This document shows, one piece after another, positions 1 to 8,632 of a DNA stretch of 64,000 nt (the first letter of the stretch is position 1; the number at the start of each line of letters is the position of its first letter). Under the pieces are notes generated by a model that saw nothing but the letters and a program-made list of their open reading frames with translations, ran no database searches and was not told where the DNA came from. Origin of the DNA: Streptococcus mitis (lineage in GTDB: Bacteria > Bacillota > Bacilli > Lactobacillales > Streptococcaceae); NCBI RefSeq assembly GCF_002096845.1, contig NZ_NCVK01000003.1:1-64000 (forward strand). Direction: 5' to 3'. The translations under genes and the position numbers were made by a program.

Positions 1-130
1 GCTGTCTGGTTTGAAATACGCTTTACCAAGCTCTTTCAAACCTAGTCATCGTTGCGGGGGTGAGACTACGAAATCGAACTCTTCGAGTTACCGGACCTTC
101 TCTCACTTTCTTATTTCAAGGTGAGAGGCT
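1..130. other. Structured non-coding stretch at window edge
   Basis: No recognisable gene. The stretch contains nested inverted repeats: GTGAGA near 59-64 can pair with TCTCAC near 101-106, with an inner stem AACTC/GAGTT around TTC, and CTCTCAC/GTGAGAG across 101-127. One plus-strand frame is open through it but matches nothing I know. It could be the tail of a structured RNA, a degenerate repeat or the end of a gene lying outside the window. Confidence 0.25.
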
Positions 131-131
131 G

Positions 132-154
132 AAAACCTCCACTGGAGGTTTTTC
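132..154. terminator. Stem-loop terminator
   Basis: AAAACCTCC and GGAGGTTTT form a strong stem flanked by A and T runs, so it can work in both directions. It lies beyond the end of nadE. Confidence 0.6.
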
Positions 155-182
155 TTGCTTTTTAATTTCAGGGCAAGAAGCT

Positions 183-205
183 AAAAAGGTCCCCCGGACC
201 TTTTT
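183..205. terminator. nadE terminator
   Basis: AAAAAGGTCC and GGACCTTTTT form a symmetrical hairpin that overlaps the nadE stop codon. It is likely bidirectional and ends the pncB-nadE transcript. Confidence 0.75.
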
Positions 206-1028
206 ACTCCCAAAAGTCATCAAAGACGGTGATGGGTAAGTGGCGTTTGTGTTGGCCTTTGTGCCACCAGTTTTCGATTCTTGTTTGAGCTTCTGGGCTG
301 ATTATTTTTCCTTCTAGGTAGTCGTCAATCTCTTCATATGTGACTCCGAGAGCTACTTCATCAGCCAGACCTGGTTTGTCTTCTTCTAGGTCTGCTGTTG
401 GGACTTTTTCATAAAGGGCTGGGTCTGCACCAAGCTCCTGTAAAAGTTGTTTTCCTTGACGTTTATTGAGACGGTAAAGAGGGAGAATATCCGCACCACC
501 GTCACCAAACTTGGTAAAGAAACCTGTGATATTTTCCGCGGCGTGGTCTGTTCCAATGACCGCTCCGCTATGGGAACCAGCAAGGGCATACTGAGCAATC
601 ATACGGCAACGAGCCTTGATATTTCCCTTATTGAAGTCTGAAACAGGACTTCCTGTCGCTTCAACTGCAGCTGTCATAGCATCTGCAGACTCCTTGATAT
701 TCACTACTAAACTGACATCTGGCTGGATAAAGGCTAGGGCTTTTTGAGCATCTGCTTCATCAGCTTGTACTCCGTATGGCAGGCGAACAGCTATAAATTT
801 GTAGCTGTCATCTCCCGTTTCTGCTCGCAGTTCTTCCATAGCTAATTGAGCCAAACGCCCTGCCAAGGTTGAGTCCTGTCCCCCAGAAATCCCTAGTACA
901 AAGGTCTTTAGGAAGGGATGTTTTTTCAGATATCTTTTTAAGAAATCAATGGAACGACGGATTTCTTCCTGGGCATCAATCACTGGTTTGACACCCAGTT
1001 GCTGAATAATAGTCTCTTGCAAACTCAT
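204..1028 (-). CDS. nadE: NH3-dependent NAD synthetase
   Basis: NadE adenylates deamido-NAD and amidates it with ammonia to give NAD, the last step of NAD synthesis and salvage, in the cytoplasm. The 274-residue length is usual for the ammonia-dependent form. The ATP-pyrophosphatase P-loop SGGQDS is at residues 48-53, and there is no N-terminal glutaminase domain. The start codon overlaps the pncB stop by 4 bp (ATGA), so the two genes are translationally coupled and catalyse linked steps of nicotinate salvage. A terminator overlaps the stop codon. Identification is firm from the motif, the length and the partner gene. Confidence 0.97.
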   Translation of the reverse strand: MSLQETIIQQLGVKPVIDAQEEIRRSIDFLKRYLKKHPFLKTFVLGISGGQDSTLAGRLAQLAMEELRAETGDDSYKFIAVRLPYGVQADEADAQKALAFIQPDVSLVVNIKESADAMTAAVEATGSPVSDFNKGNIKARCRMIAQYALAGSHSGAVIGTDHAAENITGFFTKFGDGGADILPLYRLNKRQGKQLLQELGADPALYEKVPTADLEEDKPGLADEVALGVTYEEIDDYLEGKIISPEAQTRIENWWHKGQHKRHLPITVFDDFWE

Positions 1029-2485
1029 TCTTCTTCTCCTTCGCCGAGGGCTTCCTTGCGCATTTTGTCAATCAAGTCCATCTTGTCTTGCCATACATCA
1101 CGCGCCAAATCCACTGGATAGTGTTGCGGATTGAGCACGCGCTTGTACTCATCCCAAAGCTTGTCAAATTCCTTACGAGCATAAGCCTGAATCTCAGTCA
1201 AGCTAGGCAGGTTGTAAATCAATTTTCCGTCTTTGAAGATATCCACCAAGAGAGGAACGGCGTCAAAATTACGAACCGTCTTCTTGATGTAGGTATAGGT
1301 CGGATGGAACATCTTGATTTCTGTCATGCTGGCAACATCCACACCATCATAAGTGATATAATCGCCTTCTGACTTGCCTTTTTCACGACTGGTAATGCGC
1401 CACACCTGCTTCTTACCTGGCGTAGACACTTTTTCCGCATTATTAGACAGCTTGATGGTATTGCGCATCTGACCATTTTCATCTTCGATGGCAACAATCT
1501 TGTAAACTGCCCCAAGAGCTGGCTGGTCATAGGCTGTGATCAGCTTGGTACCCACGCCCCAGACATCAATCTTGGCCTTTTGCATCTTGAGGTTGAGGAT
1601 AGTATTTTCGTCCAAATCATTAGAAGCATAAATCTTAGCCTCTGTAAATCCAGCCTCGTCCAGTTGCTGACGGACTTTCTTGGAAATGTAAGCAATATCC
1701 CCAGAGTCAATCCGCACACCCATAAAGTTAATCTGGTCACCCAGCTCACGCGCCACCTGAATTGCAGCGGGTACCCCAATACGAAGGGTGTCATAGGTAT
1801 CCACAAGAAAAACGCAATTTTTGTGGGTCGCAGCGTAAGCCTTGAAAGCCTCATAGTCGTTACCATAAACCTGTACCAAAGAATGGGCATGGGTCCCCAA
1901 GACAGGAATGTCAAAGAGTTTACCTGCACGCACGTTACTAGTTCCATTGGCACCACCAATCACCGCTGCGCGTGTTCCCCAGATAGCCGCATCCATTTCT
2001 TGCGCCCGACGTGTTCCAAACTCCATCAAGGGCTCATCTTCAATAACCGAACGAATACGAGCTGCCTTCGTCGCCACCAAGGTCTGGTAGTTGACAATAT
2101 TCAAAAGAGCCGTTTCCACCAACTGACATTGGGCTAGAGGACCTTCCACCTGCACAATAGGCTCATTAGCAAAAACCAAGTCCCCTTCTTGGGCAGAACG
2201 AACGGTCAGCTCCAACTTGAAATTGCGGAGGTAGTCCAAGAATGCCCCATGATAGCCTAGAGACTCCAAATAGGCAATATCACTATCTGAAAAACGCAGA
2301 TCTTCAAGATAACTCACAATTCTTTCCAAACCTGCAAAAACCGCATAGCCATTCTTAAAAGGTTGTTGGCGGAAATACACCTCAAAGACCGCCTTTTTAT
2401 TGTGAATCCCTTGGTCAAAGTAAACCTGCATCATGTTGATCTGGTACAAGTCCGTGTGCAATGTCAAACTATCATCTGGATACAT
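1025..2485 (-). CDS. pncB: Nicotinate phosphoribosyltransferase
   Basis: PncB converts nicotinate, PRPP and ATP to nicotinate mononucleotide, the entry step of the Preiss-Handler pathway. The 486-residue protein has the family N-terminus ([12 protein letters not shown]) and the active-site segment around [13 protein letters not shown], followed by GTSN and the IRIDSGD-like motif VRIDSGD. It is the first gene of a two-gene operon with nadE. Upstream are a -10 TATAAT at 2560-2565 (minus strand) and an inverted repeat CATGAAA/TTTCATG at 2514-2539, just downstream of the expected transcription start. This suggests repression, possibly by a niacin-responsive regulator, which is inference. Confidence 0.96.
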   Translation of the reverse strand: MYPDDSLTLHTDLYQINMMQVYFDQGIHNKKAVFEVYFRQQPFKNGYAVFAGLERIVSYLEDLRFSDSDIAYLESLGYHGAFLDYLRNFKLELTVRSAQEGDLVFANEPIVQVEGPLAQCQLVETALLNIVNYQTLVATKAARIRSVIEDEPLMEFGTRRAQEMDAAIWGTRAAVIGGANGTSNVRAGKLFDIPVLGTHAHSLVQVYGNDYEAFKAYAATHKNCVFLVDTYDTLRIGVPAAIQVARELGDQINFMGVRIDSGDIAYISKKVRQQLDEAGFTEAKIYASNDLDENTILNLKMQKAKIDVWGVGTKLITAYDQPALGAVYKIVAIEDENGQMRNTIKLSNNAEKVSTPGKKQVWRITSREKGKSEGDYITYDGVDVASMTEIKMFHPTYTYIKKTVRNFDAVPLLVDIFKDGKLIYNLPSLTEIQAYARKEFDKLWDEYKRVLNPQHYPVDLARDVWQDKMDLIDKMRKEALGEGEEE

Positions 2486-2513
2486 ACTTTTCCTACTTCC
2501 TTAACTAGAAATA

Positions 2514-2539
2514 CATGAAAATTTTCAAAAACTTTCATG
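2514..2539 (-). promoter_or_regulatory. Inverted repeat in pncB leader, candidate operator
   Basis: Perfect 7-bp arms CATGAAA and TTTCATG are separated by 12 bp. They lie between the pncB -10 (2560-2565) and the pncB start. The placement fits a repressor site. The regulator is not identified from the sequence. Confidence 0.35.
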
Positions 2540-2600
2540 CATTCCAATAAATTAGTACTATTATATCACATTTTAGCTGGATTGAGAAAAGAGTAACAAG

Positions 2601-3089
2601 CTATTCACCACTCTCTAGTTCATCCATATCTTGTTCAAACTTTTTCTGAGCCCATTCACCATAGCTCTTCAGACCAAGATTGCCGATAAAAACCCAAGGA
2701 AGGTAAATGACATAAGTAATTGCCCAAGCAGACAGGTATTTAACGTTCAAAGGATTGTGCTGATAAATTTCTATGTTGAATTGATAATTCTGTAACATCA
2801 AAAGAGCCGTAATAGCCAATGTTAGGAAAAAACAACCCAAAATCGTAAAATGAAAACGACTATAGTAGGTCACTCCCAGATAACGGGCACGGTTGAAAAA
2901 GAAGAAAATTCCTACTATCAGAGTATAGACTAGAAAATTCGGATTAAAAAGAGAGGGAGCTAATACAGCCACCAAATAGCTTAGAAGCACAAGTCCAATG
3001 AAAAGGGTAAAGGATTCCGCTCCAGCTTTATTGATTAGTTGTTCTTCTCTTTCATCAAGTAATTGATAATGAATGAATTTATTTACCAT
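2601..3089 (-). CDS. Small integral membrane protein next to XRE repressor
   Basis: I do not recognise a function. The 162-residue protein has four hydrophobic segments (about residues 28-46, 50-68, 82-100 and 122-142) and a charged, acidic C-terminus. Its start overlaps the 3' end of the XRE regulator gene by 11 bp, so the two are almost certainly co-transcribed. Pairs of a short XRE repressor and a small membrane protein of unknown function are common in Firmicutes; the membrane protein may be the regulator's target or partner. It is otherwise a conserved hypothetical protein. Confidence 0.8.
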   Translation of the reverse strand: MVNKFIHYQLLDEREEQLINKAGAESFTLFIGLVLLSYLVAVLAPSLFNPNFLVYTLIVGIFFFFNRARYLGVTYYSRFHFTILGCFFLTLAITALLMLQNYQFNIEIYQHNPLNVKYLSAWAITYVIYLPWVFIGNLGLKSYGEWAQKKFEQDMDELESGE

Positions 3090-3318
3090 CTTCTTCCTCC
3101 CAAAATAGTTGGTCTAGGGTTTTCCCTAAACATCTGCAAATGGACTGGCAGAGCGAGAGACTGGGATTATATTTTCCCGCCTCTATCAAACCAATAGTCT
3201 GGCGCGTCACCCCAACAGCCTCTGCCAGTTGACCTTGTGTTAAATCAAGCTCCACACGAGCTAATTTTAATCTTAAATTTTTAGCCACCTGCGTCCTCCT
3301 TATAGTTTTAATACTCAT
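3079..3318 (-). CDS. Short XRE-family transcriptional regulator
   Basis: The 79-residue protein consists of little more than a Cro/C1-type helix-turn-helix at about residues 14-70, with the typical segments LTQGQLAEAVGVTRQTIG and IEAGKYNPSLSL. This is the size of single-domain repressors such as those of the YozG/PadR-neighbour class. It precedes and overlaps a four-helix membrane protein gene and probably controls that pair. Start codon choice: the ATG is followed by a basic N-terminus and lies in an AT-rich upstream region. Confidence 0.85.
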   Translation of the reverse strand: MSIKTIRRTQVAKNLRLKLARVELDLTQGQLAEAVGVTRQTIGLIEAGKYNPSLSLCQSICRCLGKTLDQLFWEEEDGK

Positions 3319-3660
3319 CTACTCTTAAAAAATCCAAAACCAACACAAGCTGTCAGCTATTTATTATAACCTCATTAATTAGCACTCCAATATTATCTTC
3401 AGCCTAAAATCAGTATGTTGTATTGTTTGAAATAAACTTCCTAGTTTGATGTTTTGTTTAGTATTAGCTTTAGTAGGGTCTTTTAAACGAGTTTTGATTG
3501 CTTGTGTTTTTTATTTAGTTGATTTCATATAACTATTATATAATGCTTTTGGAAATGAGTCTAGCATAAGACAAAAACGTGTACACAACAAGAGCAGGAG
3601 CATACCAAGATGACTGATTTTTTGCTGGATTTTAAATCTGTAAAATAATACTAAATGAAA
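3319..3660. other. AT-rich intergenic stretch without a gene
   Basis: No open frame of convincing length is visible on either strand. The stretch must hold the promoter of the XRE pair at its low-coordinate end and the 3' region of the ABC exporter at its high end. A TATAAT-like word near 3537-3545 could be a plus-strand -10, but no gene follows it. Confidence 0.5.
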
Positions 3661-4389
3661 CTAAAATGAATACTTCTTGCTTTTCTTGAGAGTGAAAAAG
3701 TACAATAAAATGATTGTAGTGATTACCACAAGATACTGACTAATAGACATCGTATTTGAAGCCACAAATACAGGTAAAGAATAAAAAGGAAGAAGTTCAA
3801 TTACTTTGATAAACAAATCATTACTAGTATTCATCATAATCGTATTTAATATATTAGGGATAAAGAGTAGCAAAGCTACTAAAATACCAAATACTAAGCC
3901 ACTTTTCAATTTGTATAAATAGAAAATGTAAGATAATAGAAAATAAAATAGGACTAACAAAATTGTATTGACTACAATGGCTACTATAAAATCTAATCCT
4001 AAATCACCTGGAACACCCAATTTACTTACGATGACTAGTAGCACAATGCCATTCAAAGAATAAATAATGGAAACTGAGATGGCATATAGAAAATTGGACA
4101 AGACGTAAATCATCCGATTTTTCTGTTGATTATAAAATAAACTTATCGTATTGCGGGAAAAATCCCTGCTAATAATTCGGTTAGAATGTATAACAGCCAT
4201 TAACATACCGAGCATAGCATAAAAATTTGAAATATGCTTAATACCAAGTGATGTCCCTTGAGTCTTTAGAATAAAGAATGTAACCAGTATCGGCGGTATA
4301 AACGAGATAATCAAACCGAGATATATTACGCCCGATGAATATAAATCTCTTATATTTTCCTTAAGAAAATTCAATTTATTTAATTTCAT
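3661..4389 (-). CDS. ABC transporter permease (ABC-2 type)
   Basis: The 242-residue protein has six hydrophobic segments in the ABC-2 pattern (about 18-38, 50-65, 95-120, 128-155, 165-185 and 215-235). It lies 15 bp downstream of an ATPase gene, and the two together form a minimal exporter. Substrate is not evident; comparable pairs export bacitracin-like peptides or confer self-protection, but no peptide gene is seen here. The coding sequence is more AT-rich than neighbouring housekeeping genes, which hints at acquisition. Confidence in the permease call is good, in the substrate none. Confidence 0.85.
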   Translation of the reverse strand: MKLNKLNFLKENIRDLYSSGVIYLGLIISFIPPILVTFFILKTQGTSLGIKHISNFYAMLGMLMAVIHSNRIISRDFSRNTISLFYNQQKNRMIYVLSNFLYAISVSIIYSLNGIVLLVIVSKLGVPGDLGLDFIVAIVVNTILLVLFYFLLSYIFYLYKLKSGLVFGILVALLLFIPNILNTIMMNTSNDLFIKVIELLPFYSLPVFVASNTMSISQYLVVITTIILLYFFTLKKSKKYSF

Positions 4390-4404
4390 GATTATAACCT
4401 TCCT

Positions 4405-5250
4405 TTATTTTGAACGATTTAGATAAATATCTTTAAGCGTCTCTTTTTTAGTTTCAAAATCAACTACTTTAATAGAGTTTTCGTTAAAAAATTTAAAAAG
4501 CTCACTACTTTGAATATTCCCAGACATAGTAATTTTCAGTCCCTCTTCCTGAACAATATCCCCAAATTCTTGTTTGGTAATGAAAATGTCTTTATCTGTA
4601 GCTGATGAAAAAGCTATCTCAAACAAGCAATTATGACTATCTTTTCCTACTTTTTGGAATGTCAAAAATCCGTTCTCCAAGAAAAGGACTCTCTCACAAA
4701 TTTCTTCAATATCTTCTAATTTATGACTCGATATTAAAATTCCCACATTTTCATTTAAAGCTAATTTTTTTAGAACCGCTAAAACTATTTGTGATGATTC
4801 AATATCTAAACCATTAGTCGGTTCATCTAAAATCAATATATCAGGTTCCGTAACGAGAGTTAGAAGCAAGGCTAATTTTTGTTTTGTACCCAAAGAATAG
4901 GTCTTTACTTTTTTATTAATAGACTGAGTCAAATCTAACTCTTGGATCAAACTTCCAAATCTTTCTTGATTGTAGTCAACACCATATAAATTTGACAAAT
5001 ATTTTAAATTCTCTAAACCTGTTTTAGATAAAAACAATTTTGGTTCTTCGATTAAATACCCAACATTATCACTACTTATAATATTCCCTGAAGTCGGTTG
5101 ATTATTCTGAACAAGAATTTTCATCAATGTACTCTTGCCAACTCCGTTTCTCCCTACTAGACCAACAATTTCACCCTTATTAAGTGCGAAATTTATATCT
5201 TTGAGAATGGTTGAATGACCATAATTTTTACTTACATTTATAACTTCCAT
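4405..5250 (-). CDS. ABC transporter ATP-binding protein
   Basis: The 281-residue ATPase drives the adjacent permease. Walker A is GRNGVGKS at residues 33-40, Walker B LILDEP near 139-144, followed by the switch histidine in ISSHKLEDIEE. The signature motif is degenerate (SLGTKQ in place of LSGGQ), as is usual in the bacitracin/lantibiotic exporter class. The C-terminal third after residue 205 is an extension seen in such exporters. It is the first gene of the operon. Upstream lies a bidirectional hairpin (5397-5427) that isolates it from the GNAT gene. Confidence 0.9.
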   Translation of the reverse strand: MEVINVSKNYGHSTILKDINFALNKGEIVGLVGRNGVGKSTLMKILVQNNQPTSGNIISSDNVGYLIEEPKLFLSKTGLENLKYLSNLYGVDYNQERFGSLIQELDLTQSINKKVKTYSLGTKQKLALLLTLVTEPDILILDEPTNGLDIESSQIVLAVLKKLALNENVGILISSHKLEDIEEICERVLFLENGFLTFQKVGKDSHNCLFEIAFSSATDKDIFITKQEFGDIVQEEGLKITMSGNIQSSELFKFFNENSIKVVDFETKKETLKDIYLNRSK

Positions 5251-5396
5251 TTTTTAATTCCTCCATTAATATTCTTGGTTTTCTCTTTGATTCTCATTAA
5301 TTTTAAAAAGTTGCGCCTCTTTTTAACAACATTATATCATATATCTAACTTAATGCAATATATAAATGTCATTTTGTAATATTTTACTAGCAAAAA

Positions 5397-5427
5397 AACT
5401 CTCTACCACTTAAATGATAGAGAGTTT
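5397..5427. terminator. Bidirectional stem-loop
   Basis: AACTCTCTA and TAGAGAGTT form a 9-bp stem with flanking A and T runs. It separates the ABC operon from the GNAT/HAD-remnant unit. Confidence 0.75.
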
Positions 5428-5432
5428 TCTGC

Positions 5433-5618
5433 TTATTCAATTTTTTTCAAAACATCTACAGCATGGTAGGCTTTCAGATCTAATGTCTCAGCTGCCATTG
5501 TATTGTCCTCAATATCGTCTAGAAAGACACAATTTGTAGGATTTAACTGGTATTTATCGAGAATCCCCTTCATACTTATGTCAAGAACCCCTCTTTGCCT
5601 TATACTTTCATATTCACC
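5433..5618 (-). pseudogene. 3' remnant of a HAD-family hydrolase gene
   Basis: Immediately after the stop of the GNAT gene, in a continuous frame of about 61 codons ending at 5433, the minus strand encodes a HAD-like tail with the motif FLDDIEDNTMAAETL, the motif IV region of the HAD superfamily (metal-binding acidic DD). The front two thirds, including the nucleophile aspartate motif, are absent. The remnant therefore cannot be active. An internal ATG at 5573 could give a 46-residue peptide, but no ribosome binding site precedes it. The junction probably marks a recombination event that brought in the GNAT gene. Confidence 0.75.
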
Positions 5619-6029
5619 TTACAAATCCTTTTGGTAATAAAATCTTTGTCCTGTGTAAGGATAGTCTTGCAAAGCAAAGACTTCCTTGTAGCCATGCTTC
5701 TGATAAAAGTCTGGTGCCTGGAACTGGTAAGTATTGACAAAAGCAAAACGACAGTTTCGATTCTTAGCTTCAGTTTCTGCTTGCTGCAATAGTTTTGAAC
5801 CGATTCCTTGCCCTCGCAATTCCTCTTTTACAAACAAATACTCAATTTCCAACCAATTTCCAAAAGTCTCTGCTACTAAGCCTGCCAGAAGATTGCCCAT
5901 CTCATCTTCAACATAAAGATTCAATGGCTCACTTTCAGCCTCTTCTCTTTTTGAACGGTTATAAACACGAATCAGATTCCCTATTTCTTGTGATTTATGG
6001 GATTCCTTATTTTCCAATCTAAAGTACAT
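5619..6029 (-). CDS. GNAT-family N-acetyltransferase
   Basis: The 136-residue protein has the GNAT core: acetyl-CoA pyrophosphate-binding segment LRGQGIGSKLLQQAE (about residues 74-88), then a beta-bulge region and the C-terminal YQKHGYKEV segment typical of small-molecule acetylases. The acceptor is unknown. A good RBS (GAGG) precedes the ATG at 6029. It directly abuts a HAD-hydrolase remnant and lies between two terminators, so it is likely monocistronic. Confidence 0.88.
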   Translation of the reverse strand: MYFRLENKESHKSQEIGNLIRVYNRSKREEAESEPLNLYVEDEMGNLLAGLVAETFGNWLEIEYLFVKEELRGQGIGSKLLQQAETEAKNRNCRFAFVNTYQFQAPDFYQKHGYKEVFALQDYPYTGQRFYYQKDL

Positions 6030-6093
6030 CTAAACCTCCTCAAATACTGTTACAGCTTGATTATAGTCTTATTTAAATAGACTGTCAAACTAG

Positions 6094-6122
6094 CAAAAAC
6101 TCACCAACCTGAGTTGATGAGT
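6094..6122 (-). terminator. Terminator after the surface-protein operon
   Basis: In minus-strand orientation ACTCATCAAC pairs with GTTGGTGAGT (one G-U pair), followed by TTTTT. It ends the transcript that includes the choline-binding protein gene. A near-identical hairpin recurs at 12851-12878. Confidence 0.75.
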
Positions 6123-6138
6123 TTCAAATTTAATACTA

Positions 6139-6522
6139 TCACTGCTTATATTCTTTTAATTTATAATTCGATAAATAGGACTTCAACCCTTCTAAATCTG
6201 TAGTAGTATTAAACTGCAATTTCTCTAGCTTATCCATATCTACACTGTCATCTTTTTTGACTCCTGCAGCATAACTATAGTCTTTATACTGAGTATCTTT
6301 CAATCCATCTGACTTGGTTTCAGTAACTTTATAGATGATGCTTAGACCAATAATATTTTCATAAGCACTGTCACTTGATGAAAATATTCCTAAGTAAGTT
6401 CCTTGAGGTTCTAGGGTATAAGAAGATGAAGAGCTATTCTTGTTTTCAGACTTACTGTAGTCATCAATTTTCTTAAGAATCTCCTTTAATCCCTTATCAT
6501 TTAATCCATTTACCAGATCCAT
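6139..6522 (-). pseudogene. Out-of-frame tail downstream of choline-binding protein
   Basis: This 127-codon frame begins inside the last 26 bp of the choline-binding protein gene in the +1 frame. It has no signal peptide and no ribosome binding site placed for its ATG. Deleting one T in the AAA TGA end of the upstream gene would join the frames as ...GKWIK-DKGLKEILKK..., giving a protein of about 460 residues. After a Ser-rich linker the segment forms a compact mixed sequence (about residues 35-125) that I do not recognise. Either it is a detached C-terminal domain left by a frameshift, the remnant of another gene joined by recombination, or a coupled small gene. The first reading seems most likely. 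Confidence 0.45.
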
Positions 6523-7513
6523 CTACACGGTAACCATCTGGTGTACGTTCGCTAACAGCCATTTTACCATCTGATTTAAGGTAATAATCTCCTACCCATT
6601 TGTTACGAGCGTAGCTTCCTTCTGATGTCAAATAATAATATGATTTGTAGTTATTGTCATAAATCCACTCACTATTAGCCATCTTACCATTTGATTTGAG
6701 GTAATAACTTCCTGACCAAGCATTACGCGCATAGCTTCCTTCTGATGTCAAGTAATAGTAAGAACCGTAGTTGCCATCATAAATCCATTCACTCTTAGCC
6801 ATGTAGCCACCAGACTTGAGATAGTAATTCCCTACCCAAGCATTTTCAACATACTCACCAGCAGCATTCAAATAGAAATAAGACTTATACTGTGAATCAT
6901 AGATCCATTTGCTGATAACTTTTTGACCATGTTGGTAGTAAGAACGACCTACCCAACCATTCTTTCCACTTGGTTGTTCTGGAGTTTTTGGCTCAGGTGT
7001 TGGTGTTGATGTTGGCTTTAAGTTAACTTTTTCGTATTTAACAAATTCTCCATCTTTAATGGTCAATTTAATTGCTCCAACTAAAGTAAAGTAACCTGAC
7101 TCGTGAGAAAGTACCAAATCCTTAAATGAAACTAGATAGGTTCCATCTGGGTAAGGGTTCCCATTTAGAAAAGATAACTTCAATTTTGCTCTACCAACAT
7201 TTTTCTTAGCTTCCCCATTTGTAACTGGATTAATAACAATGAAAGTATTTGGATTTACCACCCGTCCTGTATTTGCTTCTAAAATTTCAACAGCCTTATA
7301 CTGGCCAGTTGCAACAGTTACATCAGGACGTTCTCCAACAATTTCCAAGTACAAGTTTCCATCTAGACCCATCTGGGCAGTTACATCCGCATAAATCTTA
7401 CGGTATTCTGCAGCTTCTACACTGCTTGTAGGGAGTACACTTGTTGTGATAACTCCTGCTGTTACGAGGCTCAACCCCATTACTGATCCTGTCAATACAT
7501 GTTTTAGTTTCAT
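6497..7513 (-). CDS. Choline-binding surface protein
   Basis: The 338-residue secreted protein binds phosphocholine on teichoic acids. Residues 1-35 form a signal peptide with a cleavage site near VEA-A. Residues 36-170 are a beta-rich domain I do not recognise. A Thr/Pro linker (about 171-187) follows, then choline-binding repeats to about residue 320, recognised by the alternating SEWIYD..YYYL and ..GNYYLKS.G aromatic pattern. It is the last intact member of a tight operon with two lipoproteins and an LPXTG protein (17-bp gap upstream). The end WIK* is followed by an out-of-frame tail that may once have belonged to it. CBPs are typical of S. pneumoniae, S. pseudopneumoniae and S. mitis. Confidence 0.9.
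   Translation of the reverse strand: MKLKHVLTGSVMGLSLVTAGVITTSVLPTSSVEAAEYRKIYADVTAQMGLDGNLYLEIVGERPDVTVATGQYKAVEILEANTGRVVNPNTFIVINPVTNGEAKKNVGRAKLKLSFLNGNPYPDGTYLVSFKDLVLSHESGYFTLVGAIKLTIKDGEFVKYEKVNLKPTSTPTPEPKTPEQPSGKNGWVGRSYYQHGQKVISKWIYDSQYKSYFYLNAAGEYVENAWVGNYYLKSGGYMAKSEWIYDGNYGSYYYLTSEGSYARNAWSGSYYLKSNGKMANSEWIYDNNYKSYYYLTSEGSYARNKWVGDYYLKSDGKMAVSERTPDGYRVDGSGKWIK
6556..6915 (-). repeat. Three ~120-bp tandem repeats coding choline-binding modules
   Basis: The word AGCTTCCTTCTGATGTCAA recurs 120 bp apart (near 6614 and 6734), and the surrounding 120 bp are nearly identical. A third, more divergent unit follows toward 6915. Each unit encodes 40 residues, that is two choline-binding motifs. 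Recombination between units could change repeat number. Confidence 0.75.
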
Positions 7514-7530
7514 CTTCTTTTTCTCCTTTT

Positions 7531-8622
7531 TTATTCACTAACCTTATAATAAAATTCGTTTGGATTGGACACTGTATCCACACTTTGGGTAATTAACAAA
7601 CGATCCTTGCTACTGTCAGACGCATCTTTGAAAGTGGTATCACCTACATTTATATCTGGATGCACAACTCCTTTTGGAATAAGTATAACCGACGCACCAC
7701 CGACACCACTGCTTGAGGTCATGCCAAAGCGAACCATATTATTTACAATCTTAGGTACTGTGTCAGTCAAGACTAAGCCATTTGTAAACCCATTTTCATC
7801 AAAAGTGACTTCTACACCATTGTTATTCTTCCAAGTTCCTTTGATACTGCTGAAGTTTTTCTGGTAAATCTCAGCCAGATGAGCACCAGGACCCTTGGCC
7901 TGCTCCTCTAGGTCAATAAATGGACGTTCTACCATAAAATCATCCACAGTCAACCAGTTCAAGCCTTCTAAATCCACCTCTTTAATCCCATCTAGCCCTT
8001 GTAAACTTGAAGGATCCTTGGTTTCTCTCAAATCATAGTTAACAGAACTAGCCTCCTGATAACGACCATCTGCAAAGAGATAAGTTTTAGCAACAGCCTC
8101 AGGTCTAGGAGCATTAAAATTTAGATAAGAAATCGCTCCATTCTCATAAGGAATGAGTATACGACGTTCTCCACCTGTCCCAGCAACTCCACCTGACTTG
8201 ACCAGCTGGGCTCCCTGATCTGTCAGATAATAAATCCCAAGTAAAATTTTATCTTGCTTAATTAGCAATTCTTTCTTCCCATCCTTATTGATGTCGTAGA
8301 AAGTATAGCTGATGTCTATCCCTTTGTAATCAAACAAAATGGAATCAATATAAGACTCTTCCTTATCACCTGTCGAGTACTGTGGCATTTGTTGATTTTG
8401 CGCTGCCTTAACTCGCTCTCTATAGGAGTCTAAGATATTCTGATATACAATCTGGTAATCAATCTTTGCTTGTTCAGCTTTTTTATCTTTTGAAGCACTG
8501 GTTTGGACTGTAGCGTCAGTCGACTCTCCCTCACTTGTCTGGCTAGCTTGTTGTCCACAGGCTGCTAATAAAAGCACTGAGCTAGCCACTAACAAGCCAC
8601 TAAAGATGCTTTTCTTGGACAT
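7531..8622 (-). CDS. Lipoprotein of unknown function (363 aa)
   Basis: I do not recognise a catalytic family. The N-terminus is a lipoprotein signal with lipobox LAAC and Cys22 as the modified residue, followed by a Ser/Thr/Lys-rich spacer (to about 52). Residues 53-240 include the segment DINKDGKKELLI, which resembles VCBS/FG-GAP or calcium-loop-like repeats seen in streptococcal lipoproteins. Residues 255-360 form a second domain with a KGTWKNNNGVEVTF segment, a fold often found at the C-terminus of streptococcal DUF6287-like lipoproteins; this family match is tentative. It sits 10 bp after the smaller lipoprotein gene and 17 bp before the choline-binding protein gene, so it is a member of the same operon. 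Confidence 0.8.
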   Translation of the reverse strand: MSKKSIFSGLLVASSVLLLAACGQQASQTSEGESTDATVQTSASKDKKAEQAKIDYQIVYQNILDSYRERVKAAQNQQMPQYSTGDKEESYIDSILFDYKGIDISYTFYDINKDGKKELLIKQDKILLGIYYLTDQGAQLVKSGGVAGTGGERRILIPYENGAISYLNFNAPRPEAVAKTYLFADGRYQEASSVNYDLRETKDPSSLQGLDGIKEVDLEGLNWLTVDDFMVERPFIDLEEQAKGPGAHLAEIYQKNFSSIKGTWKNNNGVEVTFDENGFTNGLVLTDTVPKIVNNMVRFGMTSSSGVGGASVILIPKGVVHPDINVGDTTFKDASDSSKDRLLITQSVDTVSNPNEFYYKVSE

Positions 8623-8632
8623 AATACCTCCG

